A stretch of 57,521 nt of DNA from Mycolicibacterium llatzerense (GTDB taxonomy: Bacteria; Actinomycetota; Actinomycetes; Mycobacteriales; Mycobacteriaceae): contig NZ_JXST01000040.1 of the NCBI RefSeq assembly GCF_000878195.1, forward strand, positions 1 through 57,521, read 5' to 3'. Shown here one piece after another: positions 1-10,400 of the stretch (position 1 is its first letter; the number at the start of each line of letters is the position of its first letter). The position numbers and the translations under genes were made by a program. The notes beneath the pieces are model-generated. The model was not told the DNA's origin. It did no database searches and saw only the letters and a program-made list of their open reading frames with translations.

Positions 1-71
1 CCACGATGTGGGCCAAGTTCGGTCAACAAGACCAATCCGAATATCTACTCGCACGCCAGCAGGCCCGATGA
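1..71 (+). CDS. 3' tail of a possible upstream gene (partial)
   Basis: Reading from base 3, an open frame runs to a TGA at 69-71 and encodes a short hydrophilic tail ending in LLARQQAR. It has no start inside the window and would be the C-terminus of a gene lying to the left. The two other forward frames are also open near the edge, so the call rests only on plausible composition and on the stop lying just ahead of the next start. Nothing can be said about function. Confidence 0.3.
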   Translation, partial: TMWAKFGQQDQSEYLLARQQAR

Positions 72-144
72 AATGAAGGAGAACAGTGCCGAATACAGCA
101 CACACGAATATAGACCGTCCGCCAGTCCCCGAGGCGGTGTCGGC

Positions 145-642
145 ATGACCAGCCCCACCCTGACCACGCAGCGGTTCGGTGTGAAGGTGCTGACCATCCC
201 CGGAACCCCAGCCGTCTACGTCAATGACCGGCTTCAACGCGGGTGCGACGGCGAGCACCATCCCGACGAGGGAGACGTGAGGATCGACGTGTCCAGTGCC
301 TCAGGTAGACCCCTCAGTGATGATGATCAGATCATCCACAACGGGCAGACCATCTACCGTCTCGCCGGGGCCAGCAGGGGTTTGCAGTTTCTCTACGGCG
401 TCATCTGCGATCAATGCAAAGCCGAAATGCCCCCTCGTGAGCAAACCCCTCCGTGGACCGGCCTCGCCGAGGACGATCCGGCGAACTGGGAAATCAGCTA
501 CGACCTACGCGCCCAACGCGAAACCTGGCGAGCCTCACATTCTTTCATGTGGAGGCACACACACGACCGGCAGTACCGCAGCCATAACCTGCGCTTCTTC
601 GTCGACGTCATCATCCAGCCCTACGACGAACTGTGGGGTTAA
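145..642 (+). CDS. hypothetical protein, 165 aa
   Basis: I do not recognise a family. The protein is soluble, with no membrane segment, and carries a single CxxC pair (ICDQC) near its middle and a C-terminal half rich in Arg, His and Trp. An in-frame ATG at 73 would add 24 residues. I prefer the ATG at 145 because it follows a GGCGG-TCGGC leader that recurs almost unchanged ahead of the next gene's ATG at 680, which suggests the same ribosome-binding context. It is the first complete gene of a rightward cargo cluster ending at 3066. Start uncertain. Confidence 0.55.
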   Translation: MTSPTLTTQRFGVKVLTIPGTPAVYVNDRLQRGCDGEHHPDEGDVRIDVSSASGRPLSDDDQIIHNGQTIYRLAGASRGLQFLYGVICDQCKAEMPPREQTPPWTGLAEDDPANWEISYDLRAQRETWRASHSFMWRHTHDRQYRSHNLRFFVDVIIQPYDELWG

Positions 643-679
643 CGCAAATGTTGTCATCTGATGTAAGGGCGGTCTCGGC

Positions 680-1102
680 ATGAGCACCAGCGCCCCCATG
701 TCATTCGACATGCGCTCCTACCCCTTCCCCCCACCGCCCGGGTTCCCCGCACCACGCACGGGCATCATCGAAAAGCTGCTCGCTCGCGTATTCGACCGTC
801 GCCGCATCGGTCACGACGTCGCTCCATACCGGCCTCAAGACGGCGGCGTGATGCGCACCAGCGATGGCGCCGTATACATCCCCGAGGCCACGCCCCCGGT
901 GCTGCCGATCATGGGATTCACTCCGCGCCACACATGGCGGCAACACGCCATGGCCAACCGCAGTCAAATCCAGGCGCTGGACCGCTACGTGAACGCGCTC
1001 TCGACCGAGTTGCGCAGCGCCTCAACGCACCTCCCGGCAGCAGACCGCCAGCGAGTCCTGACCCTGATCGGTGACACCACCACTGGCGACGGAACGTGGT
1101 GA
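680..1102 (+). CDS. hypothetical protein, 140 aa
   Basis: This is an unrecognised soluble protein. It has a proline-rich N-terminus (PPPPGFPAPRTG) and a C-terminal half that looks helical and charged. It starts 37 bp after the previous gene with the same leader (GGCGGT-TCGGC before ATG), and its TGA overlaps the alternative GTG starts of the PP-loop gene, so the two are probably translated together. No catalytic motif is visible. Confidence 0.55.
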   Translation: MSTSAPMSFDMRSYPFPPPPGFPAPRTGIIEKLLARVFDRRRIGHDVAPYRPQDGGVMRTSDGAVYIPEATPPVLPIMGFTPRHTWRQHAMANRSQIQALDRYVNALSTELRSASTHLPAADRQRVLTLIGDTTTGDGTW

Positions 1103-1107
1103 CGCCG

Positions 1108-2022
1108 ATGTCCACTCACGCTCACCTGCCGTTCAGCTGCGCCGCAGACGAACTCGGCACCACGCCCAGCGACACCGCCCCGGCAACCGTCACCGCCGGG
1201 CCAACCCCCAACCTGACCGACTACGACGTCATCCTGGTCAACTCCAGCGCCGGCAAGGACAGTCAGGCATCACTCGATGTCGTGGTCGAGCAGGCCTGCG
1301 CCGCAGGTGTCGTTGAGCGCGTGGTGGTGGTTCACGCCGACCTCGGCGACGCCGAATGGGATGGCGTCCCCGAACTGGCCGCCGAACACGCCGCCCACTA
1401 CGGCTTGCGCTTCGAGCTCACCGGCCGCACCGCCTCCGACGGACATACCGAGACGATCCTTGAGCGCGTCGCCGCGCGCGGCATGTGGCCCGATGCCGCC
1501 CGTCGCTGGTGCACCAGCGACCACAAGCGAGGGCCGATCCGCACGGTGATGACCAAACTGGTCGCCGAGCTGCGTGACAGCGGCACCGTCACCAGCCGCC
1601 CGGTGCGGCTACTCAACGTCATGGGGCTGCGTGCCGAGGAAAGCACCGCCCGCGCCCGCCGCACGGCCTACACAGCCAACCCGTCGGCATCCAACGGCCG
1701 CCGCCACGTCGATGACTGGTACCCCATCCACCACTACACCGTCGTGGACGTGTGGGACCGGATCACGGCAGCCGGCACACGGCCACACCCCGCCTACGCC
1801 GCAGGCATGTCCCGACTGTCCTGCCGGTTCTGCGTACTCGCTTCCCGCGCGGACCTCGTGTGCTCAGCGCGCCTTAACCCTGCGCTAGCCGACCGGTACG
1901 CCGCCGTTGAAGCCGCCGCCGGCCATAAGTTCCGCGCTGACCTCGCGATGGCCGACATCATCGCCGAAGCGCGCGGCCAGCAGCCCCAGCTTGCCCTGCT
2001 CGATCTGGCCGACATCGCCTGA
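1108..2022 (+). CDS. PP-loop phosphoadenosine-phosphosulfate-reductase-like protein
   Basis: This is an adenine-nucleotide alpha-hydrolase fold protein of the PAPS reductase/DndC-like superfamily. The N-terminal PP-loop reads SSAGKDSQ, close to the family signature SGGKDS, followed by VVHADLGDAEWDG, RRWCTSDHKRGP and a C-terminal Cys pair in LSCRFCVLAS. Family members bind ATP and activate sulfur or sulfate chemistry; the phage and plasmid branch has no assigned substrate. GTG codons at 1096 and 1099 overlap the upstream TGA and are alternative starts; the ATG at 1108 is used here. About 304 aa. No neighbouring dnd or sulfur-assimilation genes are present, so a DNA-phosphorothioate role is not supported by context. 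Confidence 0.8.
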   Translation: MSTHAHLPFSCAADELGTTPSDTAPATVTAGPTPNLTDYDVILVNSSAGKDSQASLDVVVEQACAAGVVERVVVVHADLGDAEWDGVPELAAEHAAHYGLRFELTGRTASDGHTETILERVAARGMWPDAARRWCTSDHKRGPIRTVMTKLVAELRDSGTVTSRPVRLLNVMGLRAEESTARARRTAYTANPSASNGRRHVDDWYPIHHYTVVDVWDRITAAGTRPHPAYAAGMSRLSCRFCVLASRADLVCSARLNPALADRYAAVEAAAGHKFRADLAMADIIAEARGQQPQLALLDLADIA

Positions 2023-2043
2023 CGACCGGAAGGAAACCACGCC

Positions 2044-2280
2044 ATGTACCGACTGACGATCGACCAGGCCGCCCACCGGCCCGCAGTCGTGAGCATTCAC
2101 TCAGACCGCACGACGGCCGCCGCCGCACTCGCGGACTACCTGACCGCTCACGACTGCGACCCTGTGCCCAACCAGCTCACCGACGCTCACCAGAGCTACG
2201 ACCTGGTGAGCCTGGCCGAGCAACGCGTCATCGCCACCGCCACCATCGAATTCCACCAACCCGACGCCAGGGCGGCGTGA
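2044..2280 (+). CDS. small hypothetical protein, 78 aa
   Basis: A short acidic protein beginning MYRLTID that resembles small conserved proteins of actinobacterial plasmids and phages, with an alternating beta/alpha pattern and no catalytic motif. The start at 2044 is well supported by GGAAGGAAA about 8 bp upstream. It lies 21 bp after the PP-loop gene and is probably in its transcript. Function unknown. Confidence 0.6.
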   Translation: MYRLTIDQAAHRPAVVSIHSDRTTAAAALADYLTAHDCDPVPNQLTDAHQSYDLVSLAEQRVIATATIEFHQPDARAA

Positions 2281-2338
2281 TCGTGGCTAGAACCGACGGC
2301 AGCGCACTCGGTGGCGCCAGGAGCACACGGGGGCAACG

Positions 2339-2755
2339 ATGACCGACGTGCACACGGCGCTGGCACCCTTTCGAGTCGATGACGCCGCCTTTGACGACTG
2401 GATCGACCTCAAAGCCGACACCATCGAAAACGAGCTGCCCTCCCTCGGAGCGCTACCGGGCCCCGCGGCGCTGCTCGGCGGACTCGTCGAGGAAGCCACC
2501 ACCATCGGCCCGCTCGTCGGCGACCGCCGCGTCGAAATTCAACTCATCGTCGCCGACGACCCACCCGGCCCTGGCTACGTGCTGATCGTGCGCCCACGCG
2601 GCAACCCGGCCCTCCCCGGACTTACCACCGGCTGGACGCACCTGACCTTCCCTGATCCCGAAGACGAGCCACGCGACGCACTGTGGCGGTACCTCACCAC
2701 CATTTGCGATCAAGCCAACCAACTGCTAACCGACCCCAGGAAAGTACTGCCATGA
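2339..2755 (+). CDS. hypothetical protein, 138 aa
   Basis: An unrecognised acidic soluble protein. Its start has a GGGGG-type ribosome-binding site (2330-2334 region) before the ATG. Its TGA overlaps the next gene's ATG (ATGA), indicating translational coupling. Composition is rich in Asp, Pro and Leu with no membrane segments. It looks like a single-domain accessory protein, but no fold can be assigned by eye. Confidence 0.6.
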   Translation: MTDVHTALAPFRVDDAAFDDWIDLKADTIENELPSLGALPGPAALLGGLVEEATTIGPLVGDRRVEIQLIVADDPPGPGYVLIVRPRGNPALPGLTTGWTHLTFPDPEDEPRDALWRYLTTICDQANQLLTDPRKVLP

Positions 2756-3066
2756 TCGACAATCGCCCGTACACCTTCGAGTTGGCGCATGATCTGCTGG
2801 CCGACCGCACTGCCGGCCGCGACCTCGAGGGGCATTACGCCAACGCCGAACGCAATGGCGTCGCTCGCGCCGCCCTGGACCGAGCCGCCGCCACTCTGCA
2901 GCGCCTGGCGCCCGAGGATTTCGCGACGTGGATACGACACGAGTACCTCGTCGATGGCTGGCTACACGGCTACGTCGATGTCACCGCGGGTTCCGGCGAC
3001 GAACTGACCACCTGGGTGCTCGGTCAGCTGGCGGAAGCGCATTACAGCTCCGACCGGCCCGCGTAA
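2752..3066 (+). CDS. small hypothetical protein, 104 aa
   Basis: The protein starts MIDNRPYTFEL and is predicted to be mostly helical and acidic. The start at 2752 is fixed by an ATGA overlap with the preceding gene; a longer in-frame extension upstream to 2683 is only a shadow of that gene. It is the last gene of the rightward cluster and ends 50 bp before the oppositely oriented HNH gene. No family recognised. Confidence 0.6.
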   Translation: MIDNRPYTFELAHDLLADRTAGRDLEGHYANAERNGVARAALDRAAATLQRLAPEDFATWIRHEYLVDGWLHGYVDVTAGSGDELTTWVLGQLAEAHYSSDRPA

Positions 3067-3115
3067 TCCTTGCGCAGTACATCAGGCTGCCACGCGCCAA
3101 TAGTGCAGTCCCTGT

Positions 3116-3688
3116 TCACCACAGCGTTGGTTGAGCCGTACCGAGCAGCGCCGCGCTCACCCGGCTAGCGTCCCAGCCGTCGGCGACGGCCGCGCGTATC
3201 GCGCGCGAGCGCTCGGCCCGGGCTCTCACGCCGGCGCCGCGCGCCACGATGGCCGGTCTGCCGCCGCCGCGCCGCATGCGTACCATCCGCTCCATGTTGT
3301 CGCGCTGGCTGCCGCCGACGACATGCTCGGCGATGCCGCGCTCCACCTCGAGCAGTGAGACAGTTCGCGCGCACACCGGGTTGTCACAGGTGTGCAGCGC
3401 GAAAACCGTTGGTTCCAATACCTTCCCGCCCAGCGAGAGCGCAAGTGCGTACCGGGAGCTGCGCACGACGCGTCGCACGCCATCGCGCCTGACTCGAAAG
3501 ACGCCATAGCCGTCGTCGCTCAATGCACCCGACCACACCCAGCAGTCGCTGTCGAGTGGGCCGGTGACAATCCGACTGCGGAACCGCGCGATTTCGTCGG
3601 CATGCTCGATAGGGTCGACGCGCAACGGTAGCGGTTGCGAACACCCCCGAGGGCGCGTCACCGACTGAATTCTACCGTTGCCCAACAC
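3116..3688 (-). CDS. HNH endonuclease-like protein
   Basis: The sequence follows the phage-type HNH layout. A CWVWSG segment and GYGVFRV strand come first, then the metal-binding core HTCDNPVCA (about residues 99-107), then a DNMERMVR stretch and RGGGR. The usual second His/Asn part of the fold is loosely kept (EHVVGG, QRDNM). Such proteins are homing or general DNA nicking nucleases. A short helical tail of about 50 residues may bind DNA. The GTG start lies 15 bp downstream of the HTH/coiled-coil gene's stop, so the two are probably co-transcribed, next to the relaxase locus. Activity is not certain because the catalytic His cannot be fixed by eye. Confidence 0.65.
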   Translation of the reverse strand: MLGNGRIQSVTRPRGCSQPLPLRVDPIEHADEIARFRSRIVTGPLDSDCWVWSGALSDDGYGVFRVRRDGVRRVVRSSRYALALSLGGKVLEPTVFALHTCDNPVCARTVSLLEVERGIAEHVVGGSQRDNMERMVRMRRGGGRPAIVARGAGVRARAERSRAIRAAVADGWDASRVSAALLGTAQPTLW

Positions 3689-3703
3689 CTTCGATGCTCC
3701 GCG

Positions 3704-4162
3704 CTACTGGGCGCCCACGACGGCATCGCCTGCCGGCGTCCCGTCCGCGTCGACCGATGTGCGGTTGGGCAGCGGCACCACCTGAGCTTCAGTGCTCGGT
3801 GCATCGGCGACGTCCGCGGCCTGGGCTTCGGTGGCGTACCTGAGGTATTCCCGCACCCGACTCACGCCATATCCCGTCGCCGTGCTGATGTTGGACAACG
3901 TCTCCCCGCGTAACCGCATCGCCTGCAATGCCTTTCCGGCTGCCGTGCGGTGCGCCTGGCGCTTGCGATCGGCTTCTTCCTTGAGCTTCTCGATCCGATC
4001 GGCCAGCCAGGCGTCCACTTCATCCACCTGCGCAACGCGCACCGTGAACTCCGTCAGATCGCCAATGTTGGCCCGCTCGCGCGCTTCTCGCGCCTCAGCG
4101 ATGCTCTGCTGCCGCTCCATGAGACGCCGGCGCGCCTCCTTGCGGCTCGTGGTCTTCTCCAT
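3704..4162 (-). CDS. coiled-coil/HTH protein, candidate relaxosome accessory factor
   Basis: This 152-aa protein has a long charged helix rich in Arg/Glu/Lys (about residues 5-75), then a helix-turn-helix-like segment (TLSNISTATGYGVSRVREYL, about 88-107), then a low-complexity acidic tail. The ATG at 4162 fits the protein better than the upstream extension to 4318, which has atypical composition. It is transcribed away from the relaxase across a shared intergenic region, the usual place for an oriT-binding accessory protein or a repressor of the transfer operon. The role is inferred from position and from the HTH-like segment only. Confidence 0.6.
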   Translation of the reverse strand: MEKTTSRKEARRRLMERQQSIAEAREARERANIGDLTEFTVRVAQVDEVDAWLADRIEKLKEEADRKRQAHRTAAGKALQAMRLRGETLSNISTATGYGVSRVREYLRYATEAQAADVADAPSTEAQVVPLPNRTSVDADGTPAGDAVVGAQ

Positions 4163-4489
4163 GGGTGCCGATGATAAAGCCACCCCCGCACACTTTTTCT
4201 CGATGTTGCCGCCGACCGCCGACCGCCCGGTTTCCCGCACGCCTCTCGCGTCATACCTCACCCCCCCAGCAGTCGTTTGCTGGTGATCAATTTCGGTCAC
4301 CTTTTGTCGTTCTCTCATCCCCTGCCGTCACCTTTCGCTTTGACCCCCCGTTTCCACCATCGGGCCGTTGACCTGCTCCTACCTTTTTGCCCCCCGCTTC
4401 GCACCACACACCTCTTGCACTAAGGTCACGAAACGGTAACGGTCGGGTTTGCGGTAGCCCGTTACAAGACAGGGAAAAAGCGTGCGGGG
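4163..4489. other. gene-free divergent region; candidate oriT and relaxase promoter
   Basis: 327 bp with no convincing gene, between a divergently transcribed DNA-binding protein and the MobF relaxase. It holds an inverted repeat GTAACGG (4436-4442) / CCGTTAC (4459-4465) close to the relaxase start, and repeated GTCACC-TTT elements at about 4296 and 4327 with a related GGTCACG at 4424. The stretch 4300-4400 is pyrimidine-rich on the + strand. MobF relaxases commonly nick just upstream of their own gene, so oriT could lie here. The nic site itself cannot be identified by eye. Confidence 0.4.
4436..4465. promoter_or_regulatory. inverted repeat upstream of relaxase
   Basis: GTAACGG at 4436-4442 and its reverse complement CCGTTAC at 4459-4465 are separated by 16 bp. 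It ends 24 bp before the GTG start of the relaxase. It may be an operator or the hairpin recognised by the relaxase; sequence alone does not tell which. Confidence 0.4.
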
Positions 4490-7400
4490 GTGGCCTTATG
4501 GTCACCTCGTGATGCGGCCATGATGGGCATTCACAAGCTCTCAGCGGGCGACGGGTACCTCTACCTCATCCGCCAAACTGCCGCGCAGGATGCCGAAACC
4601 CGTGGCCGCACTTCACTTGGCGACTACTACGCCGAAAAAGGCGAGTCACCGGGGCGTTGGGTCGGCAAAGGACTCGCCGGCCTGTCCGATCTGCCTTCGC
4701 GAACCCTGACCACGGACGCGGAAGACGCGATGTGGCGCGTGGACCCCGGTTCGATGGTCACCGAGGACCAAATGAAGGCCCTCTACGGGCTGGGGCTGCA
4801 CCCAAACGCTGGCAGGATCGCCGAACACATGATCATGGCAGGCAGCGGCAAGGCCGCCGCGAAAGCCGCTGTGAGCCTTGGCCGCCCGTTCGTCATCAAC
4901 GACGCAGCCACCGAGCTGCAACGGCGGCTGGCCGTGGCGTACCGGGACCACAATCTGAGCCAGTCCCTGCCGTGGAACTCTCCGATCGACGAGACGCTGC
5001 GCGCCCAGATGCGCACCAGCATTGCCCGCGAAATGTTCGAGGCCGAGTACGACCGTCCACCGCTGGACGAACGCGAACTGACCGGTTTCATCGCCACCCA
5101 GACACGCGATCAAACCACCTCCACTGCGGGCTATGACCTCACGTTCAGCCCCGTCAAGAGCTTCTCGGTGCTGTGGGCGGTGGCACCCCCAGAGTTCGCG
5201 AAAATCCTTGAAGGTATTCATGATCAGGCCGTCGCCGACACCATTGAATACATCGAAAACAACATGGTGTTCACGCGTATGGGCGCGCAGGGAGTGGCCC
5301 AACTAGACACCGAGGGGATCATCGCGGCGACCTTCACTCACCGCGACAGCCGCGCTGGAGACCCTGATCTGCACACGCACGTGCCGATCAGCAACAAAGT
5401 CCGCGCGAAGGGCCATGACGGCATTTATCGGTGGCTGGCCATCGACGGCCGTCCGCTTTTCAAGGGCACCGTCGCGGCATCGGAGTTCTACAACTCTCGC
5501 ATCGAAGCGCTCAGTATCGAACGGGCTGGGCTGCAATTTGCCGAGCGCCCGCCAACTGAACGAAGCAAGCGTCCAGTCCGCGAGATTGTTGGCGTACCCG
5601 GCGAACTGAACGAAGAATTTTCGTCGCGCCGCCACATGATCAATCACCGCTACACCGAGCTGGCGAAAGCATTTCAGGCCGACCACGGCCGCGAACCAAC
5701 CACTGCCGAAGCAATCGCCCTGCACGAGCGAGCCAACCTCGAAACCCGTGTTGCCAAGCACGAACCGCGCTCTCTGGCCGAACAGCGCCAGCAGTGGAGA
5801 ACCCAAGCCATCGAGGTTCTCGGCAGCGAACACGCCCTCGCCTCCATGCTGGTCCAGGTCCGCACCCCCGGCCGCCGCTCTGTCGACGACATCACCGACA
5901 AGTGGGTGTCCGAGACGGCCGCCGCGGTCGTCGAGACCGTGTCCGAGTCACGCTCAAGCTGGCAGTACAACCACATCTACGCCGAAGCGTTGCGCGCGGT
6001 ACGGGCCGCCGGCTGGGCCACCGACCTTGGGCTTGTGGAAGCAGTGACCGCCGCCGCGCTCGATGAACCGAACAGCCTCGCCCATGCCCGCGTCGGCGAC
6101 GCGGACTTGAACGAACCGGACGTACTGCGCCGCCGCGACGGGGCCAGTGTCTACACCACGCACCGCACCGAACTGTTCACTTCTCCGGAAATCCTGGCCG
6201 CCGAGAAGCGGATTCTGGCCGCAGCCGGCCGCACCGACGGACGCACCGTGGATCGTGAGACCGTCGAAATGGCGCTGCTGGCTGAAACAGCAGAGCGTGG
6301 GCGAACATTGAACGCCGGCCAGGCCGCGATGGTGCGGGAGATGGCGTGCTCCGGTGCACGCTTCCAGCTGGCGTTGGCACCCGCTGGAACCGGCAAAACC
6401 ACCGCCATGTCGGTGCTTTCGCGGGCATGGGAGGAATCCGGCGGCAATGTCCTGGGACTGTCACCGAGCGCGAGCGCGGCGCAAATTCTGCGCGACGACA
6501 TCAGGACCACCACCGACACGATCGACAAGCTCATCTGGCTGCTGCGCCGCCCATACGCCACTGACGATCCGGCCCGCGAGTGGTTCGACAAGATCGACGA
6601 GAACACCCTGATCCTCATCGACGAGGCCGGTAAGGCCGGGACACTGCAACTCGATGAAGTAAACACCCTCGCCGAAGCGCGCGGCGCGCGCATCGCGACC
6701 ATCGGCGACGACCGCCAACTCGGGTCCATCTCGGCTGGCGGCGTCCTGCGTGATGTCGAGCGGATCTACGGCGCGCTGAGCCTCACCGAGGTCATGCGAT
6801 TCAAGTCGCGCGCCGAAGCCCAAGCCGGTTTGGCGCTGCGCGAAGGTGATCCGTCCGCGCTGGCGTTCTACGCCGATGCCGGCCGAATCCACGTCGGGTC
6901 GGGCGACACCATCATTGATGACGCCTACAGCCGCTGGGCCGCCGATGTTGCCGCCGGGCACGACTCCACGATGCTGGCTCCCACGAACCCGATCGTCACC
7001 CAACTCAACCAACGCGCCCGCCTGGACCGCCTGGAGGCGCTCGCTGCCGACCCGGAAACAGCCGCCCTTTCCCCGGCCAAGATGAGGGAAACCTCTCTCG
7101 CGGACGGTCTGCGAGCATCAGCCGGCGACATCATCGCCACCCGTAAGAACAAGCGCTATCTGCGCCTGGCCGGCGGCAAAGACTACGTCCGCAATGGACA
7201 GCGTTGGCGCGTTGATGCCGTCACAAGCGGCGGCGATCTGAAGGTCTCCCGCTTGGACAACGGGCAAAAAACAACGCTTCCTGCCTGGTACGTCAATGCC
7301 TACGTGACCCTGGGCTACGCCTCCACCATCGACGCCTCTCAGGGCATGACCATCGGCTCGCGCACCACCAAGGGCACCTGCCACGTCATCGGATCAGCGA

Positions 7401-10400
7401 ACCTCACTCGCCAGCAGATGTACGTCGCAATGACCCGGGCGACCGACGAAAGCCACATTTACGTCGAGACCGCCGAAACCGACGCCCATAAGGTCCTCAC
7501 CCCGCGCGCCACCCACCCGGACACCGCCATCGACGTCCTGACCAAGGTGCTCGCCACTGACGGCGCCCAGGTCTCGGCCACCACCGCCGACAACGTTGCC
7601 AAAGACCCCTTCAGCCGCCTGGCCGGCGTGGCGCGCTACTACACCCACTCGGTCGGCGCGCTCGCCGAGAACAAGCTCGGCCCGGAGACCATGGCGACGA
7701 TCGACGCCGCCGCCGACCAGGTTCACCCCGGACTGACGCGCATGCCGGCGTGGCCCACCCTGCGGATGCACTTGGCCACCATCGCCGTCGCCGGGGACGA
7801 CCCGATCATCGCCCTGCAGCAAGCCGCCGCCCGCCGCGAACTTGGCAGCGCCTGGGACGTGGCCGCGGTGCTGGACTGGCGCCTGGACTCCAGCGGTGCC
7901 CACTCCGCGCACACCGGCCCGCTGCGCTGGCTGCCCGATCTGCCCCGAGGAATGTCCGACGAAGAGAACATCTACCTGCGGGCGCGCGCCGATCTGGTCA
8001 CCGAACTCGCTGACGCGATCCGCACAACCGCCGCCGGATGGGACGCGACCACTGCGCCCGCGTGGGCACGCCCACTGCTGGCCGCCAACCCCCAACTACG
8101 CGGCGAAATCGCAGTCTTCCGCGCCGCGCACGACGTCCCCGAAGCCGATACCCGTCTCACCGGCCCGGACCAATACGCGGTACGCGACCGCAAGATTCAG
8201 CGCCTTCTCGAAGACCTCGCTGCCGCCGAAATCGGCCGGACCGCACCCGACACCACCCGGTTCAATGACCTCGTCGACAAGGTCGACCCGCGCGTGCGCC
8301 GCGACCCGTACTGGCCACAACTGGCCGCCCACCTGGCCAAGATTGCCCGCACCGACATCGACTTGGCCCAGCTCATCGACGATGCAGCCTCCGATGGGCC
8401 GCTCCCGGACCTGATGCCAGGCGCTGCCCTGTGGTGGCGCCTGGCCGGGCGGGTGCAGCCCGCGGCCCTGGAAGCGTCCACTCCCTATTTGCAGCCCACA
8501 TGGCTTGCCGATCTGCACACCGTGTTTGGGACAGCAGTCGCCGAAACGATCATCGCCGACCCCGCATTCGGCCGCTTGGTCGCCGCCGTGGACAACGCTG
8601 ACCCGCTGCGCTGGAATCCGATCGACCTCCTGCACGTCGCGCACGACCATCTGCGCGACGTCGACGCTGAGCACTCCACCCCGATCCGGCCCGACGAGTA
8701 CGCCCTGCTGCTCACCTACTCGATCGACCTGTTCGCCACCGCGAATCCGTACGACCACATCGACATCCCGGTCCCCCACGAAGAACCGCTCAGCGTTGAA
8801 GAGCACGAGGAACTGGCCCACCGGTTCCCTGATCCCGAACACCCGCTCGAGCATCCAGACACGCACGCAGGCCTCTCCGATGACGCCCTGCTGGAAAAAC
8901 TCGGCCTCGGCTACGGCGGCAGCCTTATTCCCCCGGACCTGGGCGACGACATCCCGCCAGACCCGTACGAGTACGACGGCTACGCCGGCGAGGACGCCTT
9001 GGCGTTCGAGGACCTGCTCACCGAACGGCCGCCCACCCGACCCGTGGCCGACGTCTTGGCCAATGTCATCGAGCTGCGCGGCCGCTACCACGCTGCCGGC
9101 GAACAGCTCAAACGCCTGCGCCGGGCGGTCATGGCCGATCAAGGACCGGCCATGACCGCCGCACAGGACACCTTGCGTGATCTGCGTGCCCGCGCCGACG
9201 CCGATCGCCCTTACATGCTCGCCGTTCAAGATGTCATGGCGCGGTGGGCGGACGCCGAGCAGCACTACGACAGCATCATGGCCTGGGTCACGCACGAACG
9301 TGCCGAACTGTCCCGTTTGGAGGCTGACCCGAACGCCGACGAGGTCGCCGTGGACCTCGCCCGCTCGGGAGTAACGCTGGCGATGTCGAACCTCCCCGAG
9401 CAGACCCCGGCCGAACAATTCCACGCCGACCTGACCGAGGCGTTGACGCGGCGCGCCGAGGCCGCCGGCGGCGCTGACCGCATCGTCACCGCCGAGGACG
9501 TGGACACCGAACGCCGCCGCGCCATGGCCCAAGACTGGAACGCCGTCACCGCCGCACGGGCTGAGCGCGACCGCCTCGCCGGTGAACTCGACCGCGCCGA
9601 AAGCGCCACCGCAATAGCCTTCGCCGAAGCCGAAACCCGCAATGCTGCACACGTTTTGGATAACGTCGCGGCGCTGCACACCGAGATGGAAATGCTCCGC
9701 TCCGCCGGTTCCTACGTCGTCGAGCGAGGATTCACCATCGCCGATTCCAACACCGACACACTCACCAGCGATACGCTGCACCGCCTCAATGCGATCACCC
9801 GCAGCGGGTTCACCGTGACCGCTGTGCACGCCGGCGACGACAACGTCGCCCTCGATGCGCTCGGTGTGCTGCATACCGCCGCGACGACCAAGGGCCGCCG
9901 CATCCTGTGGTGCAGCCCCTCCGCCGAACGGGCCGCCCGCATCGTCGGCCCCGACGAGGCAGACTCGGTGCTCACCGTCGAGCAGGCTCACCAGCAGATC
10001 GCCACCGGCCAGTACGAACTGGACTCGGACACCACGATCGTCGTGGACCGCGCAGGTCTGGCATCGCCTGACGTGCTGGCCGACCTCGCCGAGCAGGCCG
10101 ACGACCGCCGTGCACGCGTCGTTCTGGTCGACGGCGACGAGCGCGGCTGGCCGCCAGCCCCGTCGGCGCCGATGCTCAAACTGCTGCACCGCGACCTGCC
10201 CTGGTCGGTCACCCTGTCCGTCGAGTCGGCCACCCCGGCCCGCCGCGCCCTCCAACCCGACCGAGACCCGTTGCTCGACCAGGCCGAACGCTGCGACCCG
10301 GCAATCCTGACCAGCGAGGTCACCGAGGCTCTGGAAGAACGCCGCCGCCTACGCCGGGACCACGAATCCGGCAACCGGTTCCACAACGAACGCTGGCGTC

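Noticed and set aside
6659..6667. GTAAACACC inside the relaxase gene as a member of the regulatory box family
   Set aside because: It is within coding sequence, is not palindromic and is far from any start, so chance is the simplest explanation.
8096..10255. 719-aa open frame on the minus strand
   Set aside because: It lies antisense to the relaxase over its whole length, with Gly/Val/Arg-rich composition typical of a high-GC shadow; the + frame has clear domain content.
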